Assembly: GCF_025215155.1 (NCBI RefSeq)
Contig: NZ_JALHAM010000103.1
Strand: one strand, 5' to 3'
Source of the DNA: Dryocola clanedunensis
GTDB taxonomy: Bacteria; Pseudomonadota; Gammaproteobacteria; Enterobacterales; Enterobacteriaceae
DNA length: 64,000 nucleotides
Shown here: piece after piece, positions 53,077-61,722 of the stretch
Numbering within the stretch: the stretch's first letter is position 1
How the letters are laid out: each line of letters starts with the position of its first letter
The notes under the pieces: model-generated
Told to the model about the DNA's origin: nothing
The model's database searches: none
What the model saw: only the letters and a program-made list of their open reading frames with translations
Position numbers and translations under genes: made by a program

Positions 53077-53539
53077 TCTTGAGTCCAGGGAACAATTCAG
53101 GTGTGTAGAGAGGACTAACGTTGTTGTTGAGCGGATTTTTCAGCGTCAGTTCGCATGTCACATCGTTCTGATCCATCGATGTGTCGCTTACATAAAGCGT
53201 CCACGGCTTGAGCGGTGTGTTCATGTCGGCTGCGTCAAAGCGCTGGTACGTGACCGCAATAGGCGTGATGCGGAAGAAGCCTTTCCACTGCTTAAACGCC
53301 TGCTTAAAGTCACTCGCCAGCCTGCCGAATTTGATAGAGGAGCCGATTACAGGCGTGTTGCTCTGCTGGCTTTCCACGACTTCCATGCGGCATGGCTGAT
53401 ACTCTTTCCCAGCAAACGTTTTTGGGAATATCTGGTTTGCTACTAAATTAATCTCGCCGAACACATCATTGTTAAAGGTGATTGTTTCGTAGAGCACCCT
53501 GTTCGGGCGCTGACTTTTGTACTCTCTGAATGTTGCCAT
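53069..53539 (-). CDS. Minor tail protein (DUF1833-like)
   Basis: The 156-residue protein begins ATFREYKSQRPNR and has a beta-rich pattern; it resembles DUF1833 proteins that lie next to NlpC/P60 tail proteins in siphophages. No catalytic motif. The start shares TAATG with the stop of the upstream tail gene, showing tight coupling. Function is probably in tail-tip assembly. Confidence 0.65.
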   Translation of the reverse strand: MATFREYKSQRPNRVLYETITFNNDVFGEINLVANQIFPKTFAGKEYQPCRMEVVESQQSNTPVIGSSIKFGRLASDFKQAFKQWKGFFRITPIAVTYQRFDAADMNTPLKPWTLYVSDTSMDQNDVTCELTLKNPLNNNVSPLYTPELFPGLKNA

Positions 53540-54039
53540 TATGGAGACCTCGGCAGCGACTCGGGGTCGCGGTTATCTGGATACCCGGTCACGATAATAT
53601 CCAGCCAGCTCGCCCACGGAGGCGGGAACTCAACAATCATGTCGGCGTAGTCGTCATCAGAGTTTTTAAGCGCCCTGGAGATAACATCACCCGTCCATGT
53701 GAATACGCCGCCAGACTGAGTCCACGTTGGGTAAGCAGTGAAATGTAGCTCCTGCACTTCCGGCTCGCCGTATGGCCCGGAGCCAATGCCTACAGGCATC
53801 GAAAACCATTGATTCCCGTTATCCAGATATTTAGGGCTTCTCATCCACTGCATAAAGGCCCGGTGCTCTGCCAGGGTGAATATCCATGTCAGGGAGAATC
53901 CAGTTTTCAGGTCGTCGGTGAGCTTCTGGAAAATCGGTGCGCCGACTAATGGCTGGTCAGTTCGAAAGCCAGTATCTGGCTTGGGTGTTTTTGACTTCTG
54001 GGCCAGCGGGAGCCAGTCCGGGTAGGGTATTGGAGGCAT
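53539..54039 (-). CDS. Minor tail protein, unassigned
   Basis: The 166-residue protein has many Trp and Pro residues (WLPLAQKSKTPKP, WMRSPKYLD, PPPWASWLD) and no recognised catalytic motif. It lies directly after the tape measure gene, a place where siphophages encode distal tail (M-like) proteins. Its function is inferred from position only. Confidence 0.6.
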   Translation of the reverse strand: MPPIPYPDWLPLAQKSKTPKPDTGFRTDQPLVGAPIFQKLTDDLKTGFSLTWIFTLAEHRAFMQWMRSPKYLDNGNQWFSMPVGIGSGPYGEPEVQELHFTAYPTWTQSGGVFTWTGDVISRALKNSDDDYADMIVEFPPPWASWLDIIVTGYPDNRDPESLPRSP

Positions 54040-54041
54040 AT

Positions 54042-57000
54042 TTACTCCGTTGCTCTTGGCGTTGCGCTGGTATTGCGAGTGATTGACTGGCGCATTGGGC
54101 CGCCCTGGTCCATGTCAGTAATGAATGCCTGAACTGTCAGCGTGTTGCCGTCCTGTGATGCCTGCGCATCGAAGCTATGCTGGTTAGACGAGTAGTCATT
54201 GAAGATAATATTTACTGACTGCTGACCACCTCCGCTCTGCATATCCTTGTTGCTGATGACCTTGCCGTTATCGCCGGGGATCATGTACTGGCTGCCATTG
54301 CTCGATTGGTAGATTTCAGGCATGCCGCCCTCGCCTACCTGATACATGCTGCCAGCCGATACCGGGCCGCCGTTTTTGCGCTTGCCAGCAAGTGAACTTG
54401 AAAGGGCCATTGCAGCCACTACTGCGCCGATACCGATAGCAGCAGCGCCGCCGAACGAACCGATTGATGCCACGATAGCCGCGGGAGTCCATGCAGCCGT
54501 AGTTGCTGCAGCTGATGAAACACTCGCTGCGGTTGTGGTTGCGGTTCCGGCTACGGATGCTGCGGTAGTTGCTGTTGTAGCGGCGATCTGGGTTGTGCTG
54601 CCAACTATCGCAGATTTGACCCACTCAACGCCCATCTGGACGAATCCGTTGATGAGGCTATTAAGGGCATTGCTTGCCAGTGACTGCATGGCTTCCTGAG
54701 CTGACATGCTGCCGGTGATGATGCCAGTGAAGGCGTTGGATGCATTACCCGCTAAGGATTCAAAGCCAGCTGCCAGTATTTGGTTGCCGTCACTCTGGTT
54801 TTTGAACAGTTCCCACATCGCATTAGTTCGCGCTTGCTCATACTCCATATTGGCAGCATTACGCAAAGCCAGCCCCTGCTGCTCTGTGATGGTCTTGTTA
54901 GCTTCGAACTGCTGGATGAGCGCCAGCTTCTGCGCGTTCTCGTTGGCAAGCTGCTGGACTGGATCAACTGTTCCGGCTGCTGCCTGTTGTGGCGTTACAG
55001 CCTGGTCAGCTCGGATTTTGGCAAGGTTTGCCTGATGTTCCTGCTCCAGTTGCTCAGATTGCTGGTTATATTGCTCCTGAGAAATGAGCAACTCGCCATT
55101 GGTACCCTTGGCCCCCTTGAGCATTTCGAGCTGGGATTTCTGTGCAGAGTAATCCGCATTTTCTTTCAGTTCGGGGATCGCATTCCTGGCTTTTAAAGCG
55201 GCTGATGTATCCCATATTGCAGCAGCATAGTCTTTCGCTTGCTGAATTTGCGCTGCAGTTGCTGACTTGCCGAGTGATTGTTCTGCGCGAAGAATCGCCT
55301 GGTCTCTGCTTAGCTCCTGCGTTGAGCCAGCTGCAAGTTCAGACTGCTGCTTAAGCCTGGCAAGCTTCTGAGCGATAGAGTCCTGTGCTGTAGCGTTGGC
55401 CTTAGACTCCTTGGTATTTGCCTTTTTTGCTGCTGAGTTGCGCTCAGTCTCTGCATATTGCTCTTGCAGTACACCTATAAGCTTGTCGCCACTCGCTATG
55501 CCAGCATCCTCTGCATCATACTGAGCCTGGAGCTTGGCTTTAGCTTCACCTTCGAGTTTAGAAAGTGCCAGACGGCGCTCTGCATTCTTAATTAACTGCT
55601 GAGCTTTTGCAGATGGAGCGGGATCGCTATCATCTTTGCCAACAGTTTTAGCCTTTTTGTTTAGCGCATCAATGACCTGAATTGTTGACGCCATCGCAGC
55701 GATAGATGCTTTACTGGCGTTTGGTATTTTGACGGCTAACTGTTCGGCGAGGATATTAAATGCCGCTTCGGACTCTTCTGCCTTCCTGTTAAGCGTTTCC
55801 TGTATTTCTGCCTGGCGCTGCTGCGTAGTTGCTAACTTTTGCGATGCCGCGTCAACTTTTGCAGACTGGCGATCAACCTCACGAAGCGCCTCTGTTAACC
55901 GCTCCTGTGCCTCTGCGATAACGTATGTTGGTGCTTCGGAACCTTTAAGGGCATCAAGTTGACGCTGGAAATTTGCCGCTTTTGCTTTTGCCTCATCCAG
56001 GCCTTCACCGAGGTCTGCAAGGTTATCTTTCTGGTTCTTAATTGAGTCCGCGACATCAGCCAGCGTCCCGCGCAACTGGATCTGGTTCATCTCATTCATT
56101 TTTGAAATGACGGTATCCAGACTATCTGCAAACGCGATGCTTTCTTTTTTTGCCTGCTCTGATTTCTGCCAGAAGTAATAAATTGCGGCCGCCGCCAGCA
56201 TAGCCACACCAGCCGGGCCGCCAACCAACGCTAAAGCGCCCCTTAGCGCACCAACTCCTACGCTGGCAGCGCGAGCAGCAACAGTGGCAGCTTCCTGTGA
56301 CGCGACATATCTACCATTTGCAGCTGTAGCTACGCCTGTTGCGTTTGCTGTTGCTATGCGAGCTGCCGATACCTCAGCCTCTGCAGTCACAATGGCCGCT
56401 GAGCGAGCCTGAGTTGCCGCTGCCTCTGCGGTAGCTAACCTGGCAGTGAGAGCTGCCGATGCTTGCTGTAGCTGCGCCATTCGCGTTGCAGTAGCGATAC
56501 GCCCCTGATCCGTTATCTGCGCCTTAAGACGCGTGGTTTCCAACGCTTTCTCGGATTCAATCTGTGCGATTTGAGTGCGAATAGTTGCCGCTTCCGCGCT
56601 GGCGAGCTTAACCTCTTCAACGGATGCTGCATTTGTTACTTTCAGTGAGTTGAGACGCGCCTGTGCAACATTAAGTGCTGATACAGCGACGCTTTTATCT
56701 GCCTGTGCCACACGCAGCTTAGCCCCGGCCTCTAACTCTGCAGATTGCGCCGCTTCTGCTGCTGCCTTTGCACTTGCGACTGACGCGACAGTGTTTTTAA
56801 CTTTTGCAGCTGTTGCTATTGCCAGTGCCCCGGCAAAGCGGCTACCCATGATTGCCGCGAGCCCAACAAACACAGTCGCGAGCGTGTCGAGATTGTCGCT
56901 GAGCGTAACGACAGTGTTATTAAAGCCGTTGTATGCAGATTTGATTGTCGAGGATTCACCGACGAATTTCGTGACGTTATTTGTAGCAACAGCAAATGAC

Positions 57001-57749
57001 TGACCCATTGTCATTGCCGTGTTTGAAAATTCCTTAGCAATCGCATTGCCCTGCGACAGCAATCCTTTAACAACAACGTCCGTGGTGAGCTTGCCCTGCG
57101 CGGCCATAGCGCGAAGCTGACCAACGGTAACTCCCAGAGAGTCACTGAGTGCTACGGCCAGGCGGCTACCGTTCTCCGATATGGAGTTGAACTCCTCCCC
57201 GCGCAGCACGCCTGAGGCCAGCGCCTGAGACAACTGGATCATGGTGGAACTTGCTTCTTCTGCTGTTGCGCCAGATACAGCAAGCCCTTTGTTAATGGTT
57301 TCTGTCAGGGTAACAAGGTCAGCGGTGCTGGTTCCTGCGCTGCGGGTCGCTCGCTCAAGGCGGGCATACAGCGTGGCTGTTGCTTCCAGGCTACTTCTCG
57401 TTTTCTGAGAGATATCAAAAACACGCTCAGTAACATCAGCAAGCTCTTCACTTGGACGAATTGCATTCGCCAGCTTGTTGTTTACCGTTACCCACGCATC
57501 AGCGTACTGCGCAACCTGCTGAACGGAAAGCGCCGCGGTTAACGCTATGGCTACTTTTGTCAGTGATGAGAAAGACCGTTCGGCATTGTTGACGCTTCGC
57601 TCTGTGCTGTTGATGCTGCGTGTAGAAGCATCAAAACCGCGATTCATACCATTCAGACTATCGGATACCCGCCGCTGTCCGCGCAGAAAGCCATCCAGAT
57701 CCATATCAACTTCATAAACTATGCTGCCAGCGTTCTGTGTGCCTGCCAT
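54042..57749 (-). CDS. Tape measure protein
   Basis: The 1235-residue protein is the length-determining tail tape measure. The N-terminal part has the tape-measure signature (LATVTERVFDISQ-type region with GVLRGEEFNSISENGSRLA and GKLTTDVVVKGLL). A very long Ala-rich coiled-coil region with AEA-type repeats covers about 330-790. A hydrophobic segment near 510-530 (LVGGPAGVAMLAAAAIYYFW) could insert in the host membrane. The C-terminus is Gly-rich with GGPVSAGSMYQVGEGG. It is read from ATG at 57747-57749 after GGAG. Confidence 0.95.
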   Translation of the reverse strand: MAGTQNAGSIVYEVDMDLDGFLRGQRRVSDSLNGMNRGFDASTRSINSTERSVNNAERSFSSLTKVAIALTAALSVQQVAQYADAWVTVNNKLANAIRPSEELADVTERVFDISQKTRSSLEATATLYARLERATRSAGTSTADLVTLTETINKGLAVSGATAEEASSTMIQLSQALASGVLRGEEFNSISENGSRLAVALSDSLGVTVGQLRAMAAQGKLTTDVVVKGLLSQGNAIAKEFSNTAMTMGQSFAVATNNVTKFVGESSTIKSAYNGFNNTVVTLSDNLDTLATVFVGLAAIMGSRFAGALAIATAAKVKNTVASVASAKAAAEAAQSAELEAGAKLRVAQADKSVAVSALNVAQARLNSLKVTNAASVEEVKLASAEAATIRTQIAQIESEKALETTRLKAQITDQGRIATATRMAQLQQASAALTARLATAEAAATQARSAAIVTAEAEVSAARIATANATGVATAANGRYVASQEAATVAARAASVGVGALRGALALVGGPAGVAMLAAAAIYYFWQKSEQAKKESIAFADSLDTVISKMNEMNQIQLRGTLADVADSIKNQKDNLADLGEGLDEAKAKAANFQRQLDALKGSEAPTYVIAEAQERLTEALREVDRQSAKVDAASQKLATTQQRQAEIQETLNRKAEESEAAFNILAEQLAVKIPNASKASIAAMASTIQVIDALNKKAKTVGKDDSDPAPSAKAQQLIKNAERRLALSKLEGEAKAKLQAQYDAEDAGIASGDKLIGVLQEQYAETERNSAAKKANTKESKANATAQDSIAQKLARLKQQSELAAGSTQELSRDQAILRAEQSLGKSATAAQIQQAKDYAAAIWDTSAALKARNAIPELKENADYSAQKSQLEMLKGAKGTNGELLISQEQYNQQSEQLEQEHQANLAKIRADQAVTPQQAAAGTVDPVQQLANENAQKLALIQQFEANKTITEQQGLALRNAANMEYEQARTNAMWELFKNQSDGNQILAAGFESLAGNASNAFTGIITGSMSAQEAMQSLASNALNSLINGFVQMGVEWVKSAIVGSTTQIAATTATTAASVAGTATTTAASVSSAAATTAAWTPAAIVASIGSFGGAAAIGIGAVVAAMALSSSLAGKRKNGGPVSAGSMYQVGEGGMPEIYQSSNGSQYMIPGDNGKVISNKDMQSGGGQQSVNIIFNDYSSNQHSFDAQASQDGNTLTVQAFITDMDQGGPMRQSITRNTSATPRATE

Positions 57750-57765
57750 TTAATTCTCCGGGCGT

Positions 57766-57788
57766 AAAAAAACCAGCCGGAGCTGGTT
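57766..57788 (-). terminator. Hairpin with T-run before the tape measure gene
   Basis: AACCAGC and GCTGGTT form a stem that starts inside the stop codon of the upstream gene. On the minus strand it is followed by seven T residues. It looks like an intrinsic terminator inside a late operon, so antitermination or partial read-through is needed for the tape measure gene; it also sits just after an A7 run. Confidence 0.7.
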
Positions 57789-58482
57789 AGCTTTTTTTGG
57801 ATTTGGCTCGCCTTGCCGCCTGTCGCGCCAGGTGTGCATCGGCAACAGCGTCGTATTCATCTTTCGTCAGCCCTTTTTGCTCAGGGTATTTGGCAGAAAG
57901 TAGTAGCGTGAACTCGGTCATTGTCAGGCTGGCAGCATCATCACGACTCATGCCAAAGTGATTTCGAGCAGCAATGATGTAATCGCTGACCTCGAAGGCC
58001 TGCGAATAAGAGTTTGATTCGTTGCGCTGTAGTCGGCGCACTTTTGCTTTACCGATAACACCGTGCTGCATGAGCGTCTGGGCCACGGCAATTATAAAAT
58101 CCTTTGGTAACTCACCAGGGCGATACACAACGCAGTGTTTCCATCCTTTCCACTCGCCAATCAATGGCTGCAGGTCATAGTCTCCCGTGTAGCAGCACTG
58201 CATAACATGCATCGCAGCAGTAAGGATTTCGTCACTCTGACGCTGGAATGTGGCGTTCACCATGTAAGGCGGGAGAGCAACTTTAGCCAGGGCAACTCTG
58301 TTTAGTGTTTCCTGTATGCTCGCTCCGTGGATAAGTGAAAAAATGCTGACAATTTCAGCCGGAGTTCCGACCGCGTTCATTGCGGCAAAAGACGGCTTAA
58401 AGAAATAGTCTCTACCGCCTTCATGAGCCTCTGAAAAGCTCATTTCGCCAATGCTTGTTAGTGGTGACATGTCTTTTCTCAT
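57787..58482 (-). CDS. Tail assembly protein in chaperone position (DUF6246-like)
   Basis: The 231-residue protein lies just before the tape measure gene, where lambda G/GT-like tail chaperones are encoded. It is mostly helical, ends in a very basic tail (ARRAKSKKS) and has no known catalytic motif. I believe it belongs to DUF6246 but could not test it. An A7 tract at its end followed by a hairpin could allow frameshifting. Two starts are possible: ATG at 58482, or ATG at 58470 (MSPLTSIGE). Confidence 0.6.
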   Translation of the reverse strand: MRKDMSPLTSIGEMSFSEAHEGGRDYFFKPSFAAMNAVGTPAEIVSIFSLIHGASIQETLNRVALAKVALPPYMVNATFQRQSDEILTAAMHVMQCCYTGDYDLQPLIGEWKGWKHCVVYRPGELPKDFIIAVAQTLMQHGVIGKAKVRRLQRNESNSYSQAFEVSDYIIAARNHFGMSRDDAASLTMTEFTLLLSAKYPEQKGLTKDEYDAVADAHLARQAARRAKSKKS

Positions 58483-58527
58483 TAGCGGTCATTATCAAGG
58501 GCAGCAAGCTACCCTTTGGAATGTCCG

Positions 58528-59289
58528 TTAGCTGACTGTAACGGTGCAGGATGTGGAGGTGATCGTGACCGGTACATCATCAGAATCGGTTACTTCGCAT
58601 GTGTACGCGCCTGCATCACCAGCAACCGCGCTGGCCTTGTTGAATGTGGCGGTAGTCTGTCCGCTGACCACGCTGCCGGCTTTCTTCCACACGTAGGTGT
58701 AAGGTGCGACGCCGCCATTAACGGCTACAGTCATGCTTAACGCCGAGCCGGTGGCCACCGTTTTGGTTGCTGGCAGGTCGGTACTAAACGTGAGTGCCGG
58801 CGCATCCAGATTTGTCAGGCGAACGGTGGTGCCATCAGACACTTTGAATTCAACAGAAAAGGTGATGATGTCGTTACTGCCGCCATCTGCCGGGGTAGCG
58901 TTCGTGATGACCATGTAGCCGGAAAACTCCAGCGGGCCAATACTGATACGCGCCCACAGATTCGGCTGACGCTTTGCGTTAAGTTCATCTACGAAGTATG
59001 TGAACAGGTTGGCATAACCGAACTGGTCGAGCTTGTCATGCTTGCGCACCTCACCATCAAAGCTGATAGTCGCATCAGCGTTGGTGATGATGTTCTCAAC
59101 CCAGCCGCCAGTATCATCAGCGTCAGAGCTAACGGAGTTTGGAGCGAAGTCCAGACCTTTACTTGTACCAGCGCCAAGCGCCAGCCATTCCTCTTCTGCT
59201 GGTCGTGTGTCAGCACACCCCATGGCAAGCTCAAGCACAGTGGCTGAGCCGAAGACACGTTCATTCGAAGTTGGGCAATTTGCAGCCAT
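58528..59289 (-). CDS. Major tail tube protein with C-terminal Ig-like domain
   Basis: The 253-residue protein has an N-terminal tail-tube domain (about 1-165, with EVRKHDKLDQFGYANLF). It is followed by an Ig-like domain (about 168-253) with paired Cys and Trp pattern (YTYVWKKAGSVVSGQ, GAYTCEVTDSD). Ig-like domains decorate tails of many siphophages such as lambda gpV and probably touch cell-surface sugars. It lies between tail terminator and chaperone-position genes. Confidence 0.85.
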   Translation of the reverse strand: MAANCPTSNERVFGSATVLELAMGCADTRPAEEEWLALGAGTSKGLDFAPNSVSSDADDTGGWVENIITNADATISFDGEVRKHDKLDQFGYANLFTYFVDELNAKRQPNLWARISIGPLEFSGYMVITNATPADGGSNDIITFSVEFKVSDGTTVRLTNLDAPALTFSTDLPATKTVATGSALSMTVAVNGGVAPYTYVWKKAGSVVSGQTTATFNKASAVAGDAGAYTCEVTDSDDVPVTITSTSCTVTVS

Positions 59290-59309
59290 CGTTGACCTCT
59301 TTTAGGCAT

Positions 59310-59334
59310 AAAAAAAGGCCGCCGAATGGCGACC
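59310..59334 (-). terminator. Hairpin with T-run before the tail tube gene
   Basis: On the minus strand GGTCGCC and GGCGGCC (one G-T pair) form a stem followed by seven T residues. It lies between the tail terminator gene and the tail tube gene and acts as a terminator or as an RNA end that sets the amount of tail tube transcript. Confidence 0.7.
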
Positions 59335-59361
59335 TCGTTATTGATATGGATTTAGTTACGG

Positions 59362-59742
59362 TTAATCACCGTAAATGCATGCGAACTGGAGTCGGTAAAT
59401 TAGCCGCCCCTCTTCGCTTAATACAGGTGCCGGCTTGCCACCAACGTTTTCAATCTTCCCTACGCATTCATCAGCAACAGGGTTCGCCTGGACATAATCG
59501 AGAATGGCCTGCGCCGCGTTATCGGTAGCTGAATTCTTACCCTTAGCCCCGATCACATCAACGAGCACATAGTTTTCGTTGCCGAGGTCATAGCGAATCG
59601 CCGTGCCTCCATTCGGACGGAAGACCATGAAAGACAATGCCGGGTTGGTGTCATTCCAAAGCAGCGTTTGCACCGTGAAGCCCGTTGTTAGCCCGGCATC
59701 GACAAACATGTTCTTCACGCGGTCATGCATTGATGGCGTCAT
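59362..59742 (-). CDS. Tail terminator-like protein
   Basis: The 126-residue protein lies between the gp10-like neck protein and the tail tube, the usual place of siphophage tail terminators (lambda gpU). It is rich in alternating polar and hydrophobic strand pattern with a RYDLGNENYVLVDVIG core. Assignment rests on order and length; its ATG overlaps the stop of the upstream gene as TAATG. Confidence 0.6.
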   Translation of the reverse strand: MTPSMHDRVKNMFVDAGLTTGFTVQTLLWNDTNPALSFMVFRPNGGTAIRYDLGNENYVLVDVIGAKGKNSATDNAAQAILDYVQANPVADECVGKIENVGGKPAPVLSEEGRLIYRLQFACIYGD

Positions 59743-60110
59743 TAGAGGCTCATCTCCTTGCGTATTGCGGCGTCAATATCAGTGCGGGAGTCTGTAAAGC
59801 CTTTGGTGAGGAACTCTTTCTGCGCTGTTGAGCGCCGGAAGGTTTGTAGCACATTCGGATCGTGAACAAACACCGCGTAGTTCGCCGTGTAACCAACCCT
59901 GCCAGTTATTCTCGTGCCGTTGACTGACAGTTCTCGATACTGACTGTTAATCAGCGTGGAGGTGTCTATGGGCGTGTACAGCGCCGCCTGAGTAGATCCA
60001 ATCATGATTGCTGATTGAACCGCCCGGGCTGCTTTCTTGCCCTGTACTGTGCTGATGAATTTATCGAGGTTTGATTTGGCCTGAGATATGCCGCGAACTT
60101 TTGCGCCCAT
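59742..60110 (-). CDS. HK97 gp10-like head-tail joining protein
   Basis: The 122-residue basic protein has the HK97 gp10 pattern: an N-terminal helix with Lys/Arg (AKSNLDKFISTVQGKKAARA), a PIDTSTLINSQYR segment, a beta turn with RVGYTANYAVFVHDPN, and a C-terminal helix. Such proteins form the neck or connector region. It is translationally coupled with the next gene. Confidence 0.75.
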   Translation of the reverse strand: MGAKVRGISQAKSNLDKFISTVQGKKAARAVQSAIMIGSTQAALYTPIDTSTLINSQYRELSVNGTRITGRVGYTANYAVFVHDPNVLQTFRRSTAQKEFLTKGFTDSRTDIDAAIRKEMSL

Positions 60111-60112
60111 GG

Positions 60113-60463
60113 TTATGTACCCGTGATTATTGCCCAGTCGTCAATCAGTCTGTCGAATGTATCGCCCCAGCGAGTAACGTGGGCAACCTCATCAGCACCG
60201 GCAACAAGCGGATCAGGCTCGGTAGAATTACCAATCAGAACGTAGTCTCCATTTTTCGCTAAAGCGTATTCAGTAAAGAATGTGTTTTTGACAACTATTT
60301 CCTTGCCAATTGAGCCAATCTTTTCGCTAAGGCCGCCGATGTAGTCGCACATTATCTCTAACGGAGGTTCGTAGCCAAGCGGATCTCCCGCTTCCGTTAA
60401 GCCATCAAGTCGCCGCCAGATTGTGCAGGGCGCGGTGTTGGCCCATGCCGCTGCGCTGCTCAT
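60113..60463 (-). CDS. Head-tail connector-region protein, unassigned
   Basis: The 116-residue protein is beta-rich and acidic and has no recognised motif. Its place between the capsid genes and the gp10-like gene suggests a head completion or stopper protein. ATG overlaps the stop of the upstream gene as ATGA. Confidence 0.55.
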   Translation of the reverse strand: MSSAAAWANTAPCTIWRRLDGLTEAGDPLGYEPPLEIMCDYIGGLSEKIGSIGKEIVVKNTFFTEYALAKNGDYVLIGNSTEPDPLVAGADEVAHVTRWGDTFDRLIDDWAIITGT

Positions 60464-60798
60464 AGGATAAATGTCTCCACTTTCGCAATGATTGAATCAT
60501 TTAATCCGACCAATCCGCGCAAATATCCAGAATGCCGCTCCATCAGATCAGCGCTAGCTCTCTTCAAGAACATATCTTTGCAAATGCTGTACGACTCACC
60601 AACAAAAGAATAAAACTTCACGCCAGTAGAATTAACCCACACAAATAAGTGAGTAGCGCCATCACATTTGAATGCATGCACCTCATAATGGACAGTGCCG
60701 TCATGACCATTGCTGAGGGGGATTATTGTGGTGGTTGGGTGTTCGCCCATGACGTAAACTCGCTTTGATTCAAGCAATCCTCCTGTTTTCCTGCTCAT
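60460..60798 (-). CDS. Small phage protein of unknown function
   Basis: The 112-residue protein contains SNGHDGTVHYEVHAFKCDG and a KDMFLKRASADLMERHSGYL helix; I do not recognise it. It lies in the neck gene region. It shares ATGA with the stop of a 55-residue gene upstream, so it is read in the same operon. Confidence 0.55.
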   Translation of the reverse strand: MSRKTGGLLESKRVYVMGEHPTTTIIPLSNGHDGTVHYEVHAFKCDGATHLFVWVNSTGVKFYSFVGESYSICKDMFLKRASADLMERHSGYLRGLVGLNDSIIAKVETFIL

Positions 60799-60962
60799 TC
60801 ACGCCACCTCTCGACTTTCGCACCGCTATCACGAATGCGCTTGCAGTTGATAACCCACTCACCGTCAGATTTCAGATAGCCGGTGGTTTCCCGCCCGGTA
60901 TCCGTTTTCACCCAGACGCGGGAGAATGGTTTGGGTAGACTTTCAGTTATGGGCTTCCACAT
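60795..60962 (-). CDS. 55-residue phage protein, translationally coupled
   Basis: This frame is short but well placed. Its ATG (60960-60962) overlaps the stop of the upstream gene as TGATG, and its TGA overlaps the next ATG as ATGA. The product begins MWKPITESLPKPFSRVWVKT, contains GRETTGYLKSDGEWVINCK and ends in basic residues, so it is a small beta-rich basic protein. No family is recognised. The end-to-end coupling in an operon is strong evidence that it is real. Confidence 0.7.
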   Translation of the reverse strand: MWKPITESLPKPFSRVWVKTDTGRETTGYLKSDGEWVINCKRIRDSGAKVERWRE

Positions 60963-61342
60963 CAGCAGTCACCCACAACCATAAACAGTCCAACACTTGA
61001 GCCGACATCAATCGGTAGGCTTTCTGTGCAGCCGGCTGTATCCAACGCAGAGAGCGAATTCCTCATACTGGTAACGTCACCGCTGTAGTCAAACGACCGC
61101 GACGCCCCTGAAGGCGCTGACTGTGATTTGATGCGCTGACTGTAGGCGGTCAATGCCATCAGCGTGACGGCGTAAACCTGAATCAGAACCACATCGCAAT
61201 CATCGTAGCCAGCCGCCTCCAGGCACTCCTGAATGCTGTCTAATTTGCACAGATATGCATCAATCATGAACTCAGGGATGGTGTAACCGAGTGCAGATAG
61301 CTGCTGCTTTACCTGCTCGGCTGTTATCTGCACTACTGCCAT
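60962..61342 (-). CDS. Head-tail connector adaptor-like protein, unassigned
   Basis: The 126-residue mainly helical protein (AEQVKQQLSALGYTIPEFMIDAYLCKLD split by helices, then SYSQRIKSQSAPSGASRSF) is of the size and helical type of connector adaptor proteins such as HK97 gp6. It comes after the capsid and a small gene. Function is inferred from position. Confidence 0.55.
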   Translation of the reverse strand: MAVVQITAEQVKQQLSALGYTIPEFMIDAYLCKLDSIQECLEAAGYDDCDVVLIQVYAVTLMALTAYSQRIKSQSAPSGASRSFDYSGDVTSMRNSLSALDTAGCTESLPIDVGSSVGLFMVVGDC

Positions 61343-61344
61343 GG

Positions 61345-61713
61345 CTACTTATCCTTTTTGTTTACTACAACTAAAGCCGCTTCCGCTTCGTCGGCTCGCT
61401 TCGTTTCTGCTGCCAGAGATTCGGCGTGGGCCTTATCTTTCGCTTCCGCTTCGTCGGTGAGCGTTTTCACTTGCTCCAGAGCTTCACCAAGCTGCCTTTG
61501 AATGCCGGTTAAATCTGCATTCACCGGCGCTGATGGGGTGGCTAATTCAAACACCAGTTTCTCCCCTTTCTTCTCAGTTGACTTTTCAGCTTTACCACTG
61601 GCGATCCACTTATCGGCGACAGAATCATCCACGTCATAAACCTGACCAACCTCCAGTTTCTGGAGATTGGCACCGGCAAAAAGGTTTGCTACCAAAACTT
61701 TTACGAGTGCCAT
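61345..61713 (-). CDS. Small capsid-operon protein with C-terminal coiled coil
   Basis: The 122-residue protein has an N-terminal part (MALVKVLVANLFAGANL then EVGQVYDVDDSVADKWIASG) resembling small phage proteins encoded after capsid genes. A C-terminal heptad-repeat helix (about 75-118, alternating E/A/K) follows. It begins 9 bases after the major capsid gene. No function is assigned; head fibre or stabiliser is possible. Confidence 0.55.
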   Translation of the reverse strand: MALVKVLVANLFAGANLQKLEVGQVYDVDDSVADKWIASGKAEKSTEKKGEKLVFELATPSAPVNADLTGIQRQLGEALEQVKTLTDEAEAKDKAHAESLAAETKRADEAEAALVVVNKKDK

Positions 61714-61722
61714 TTTATTTCC

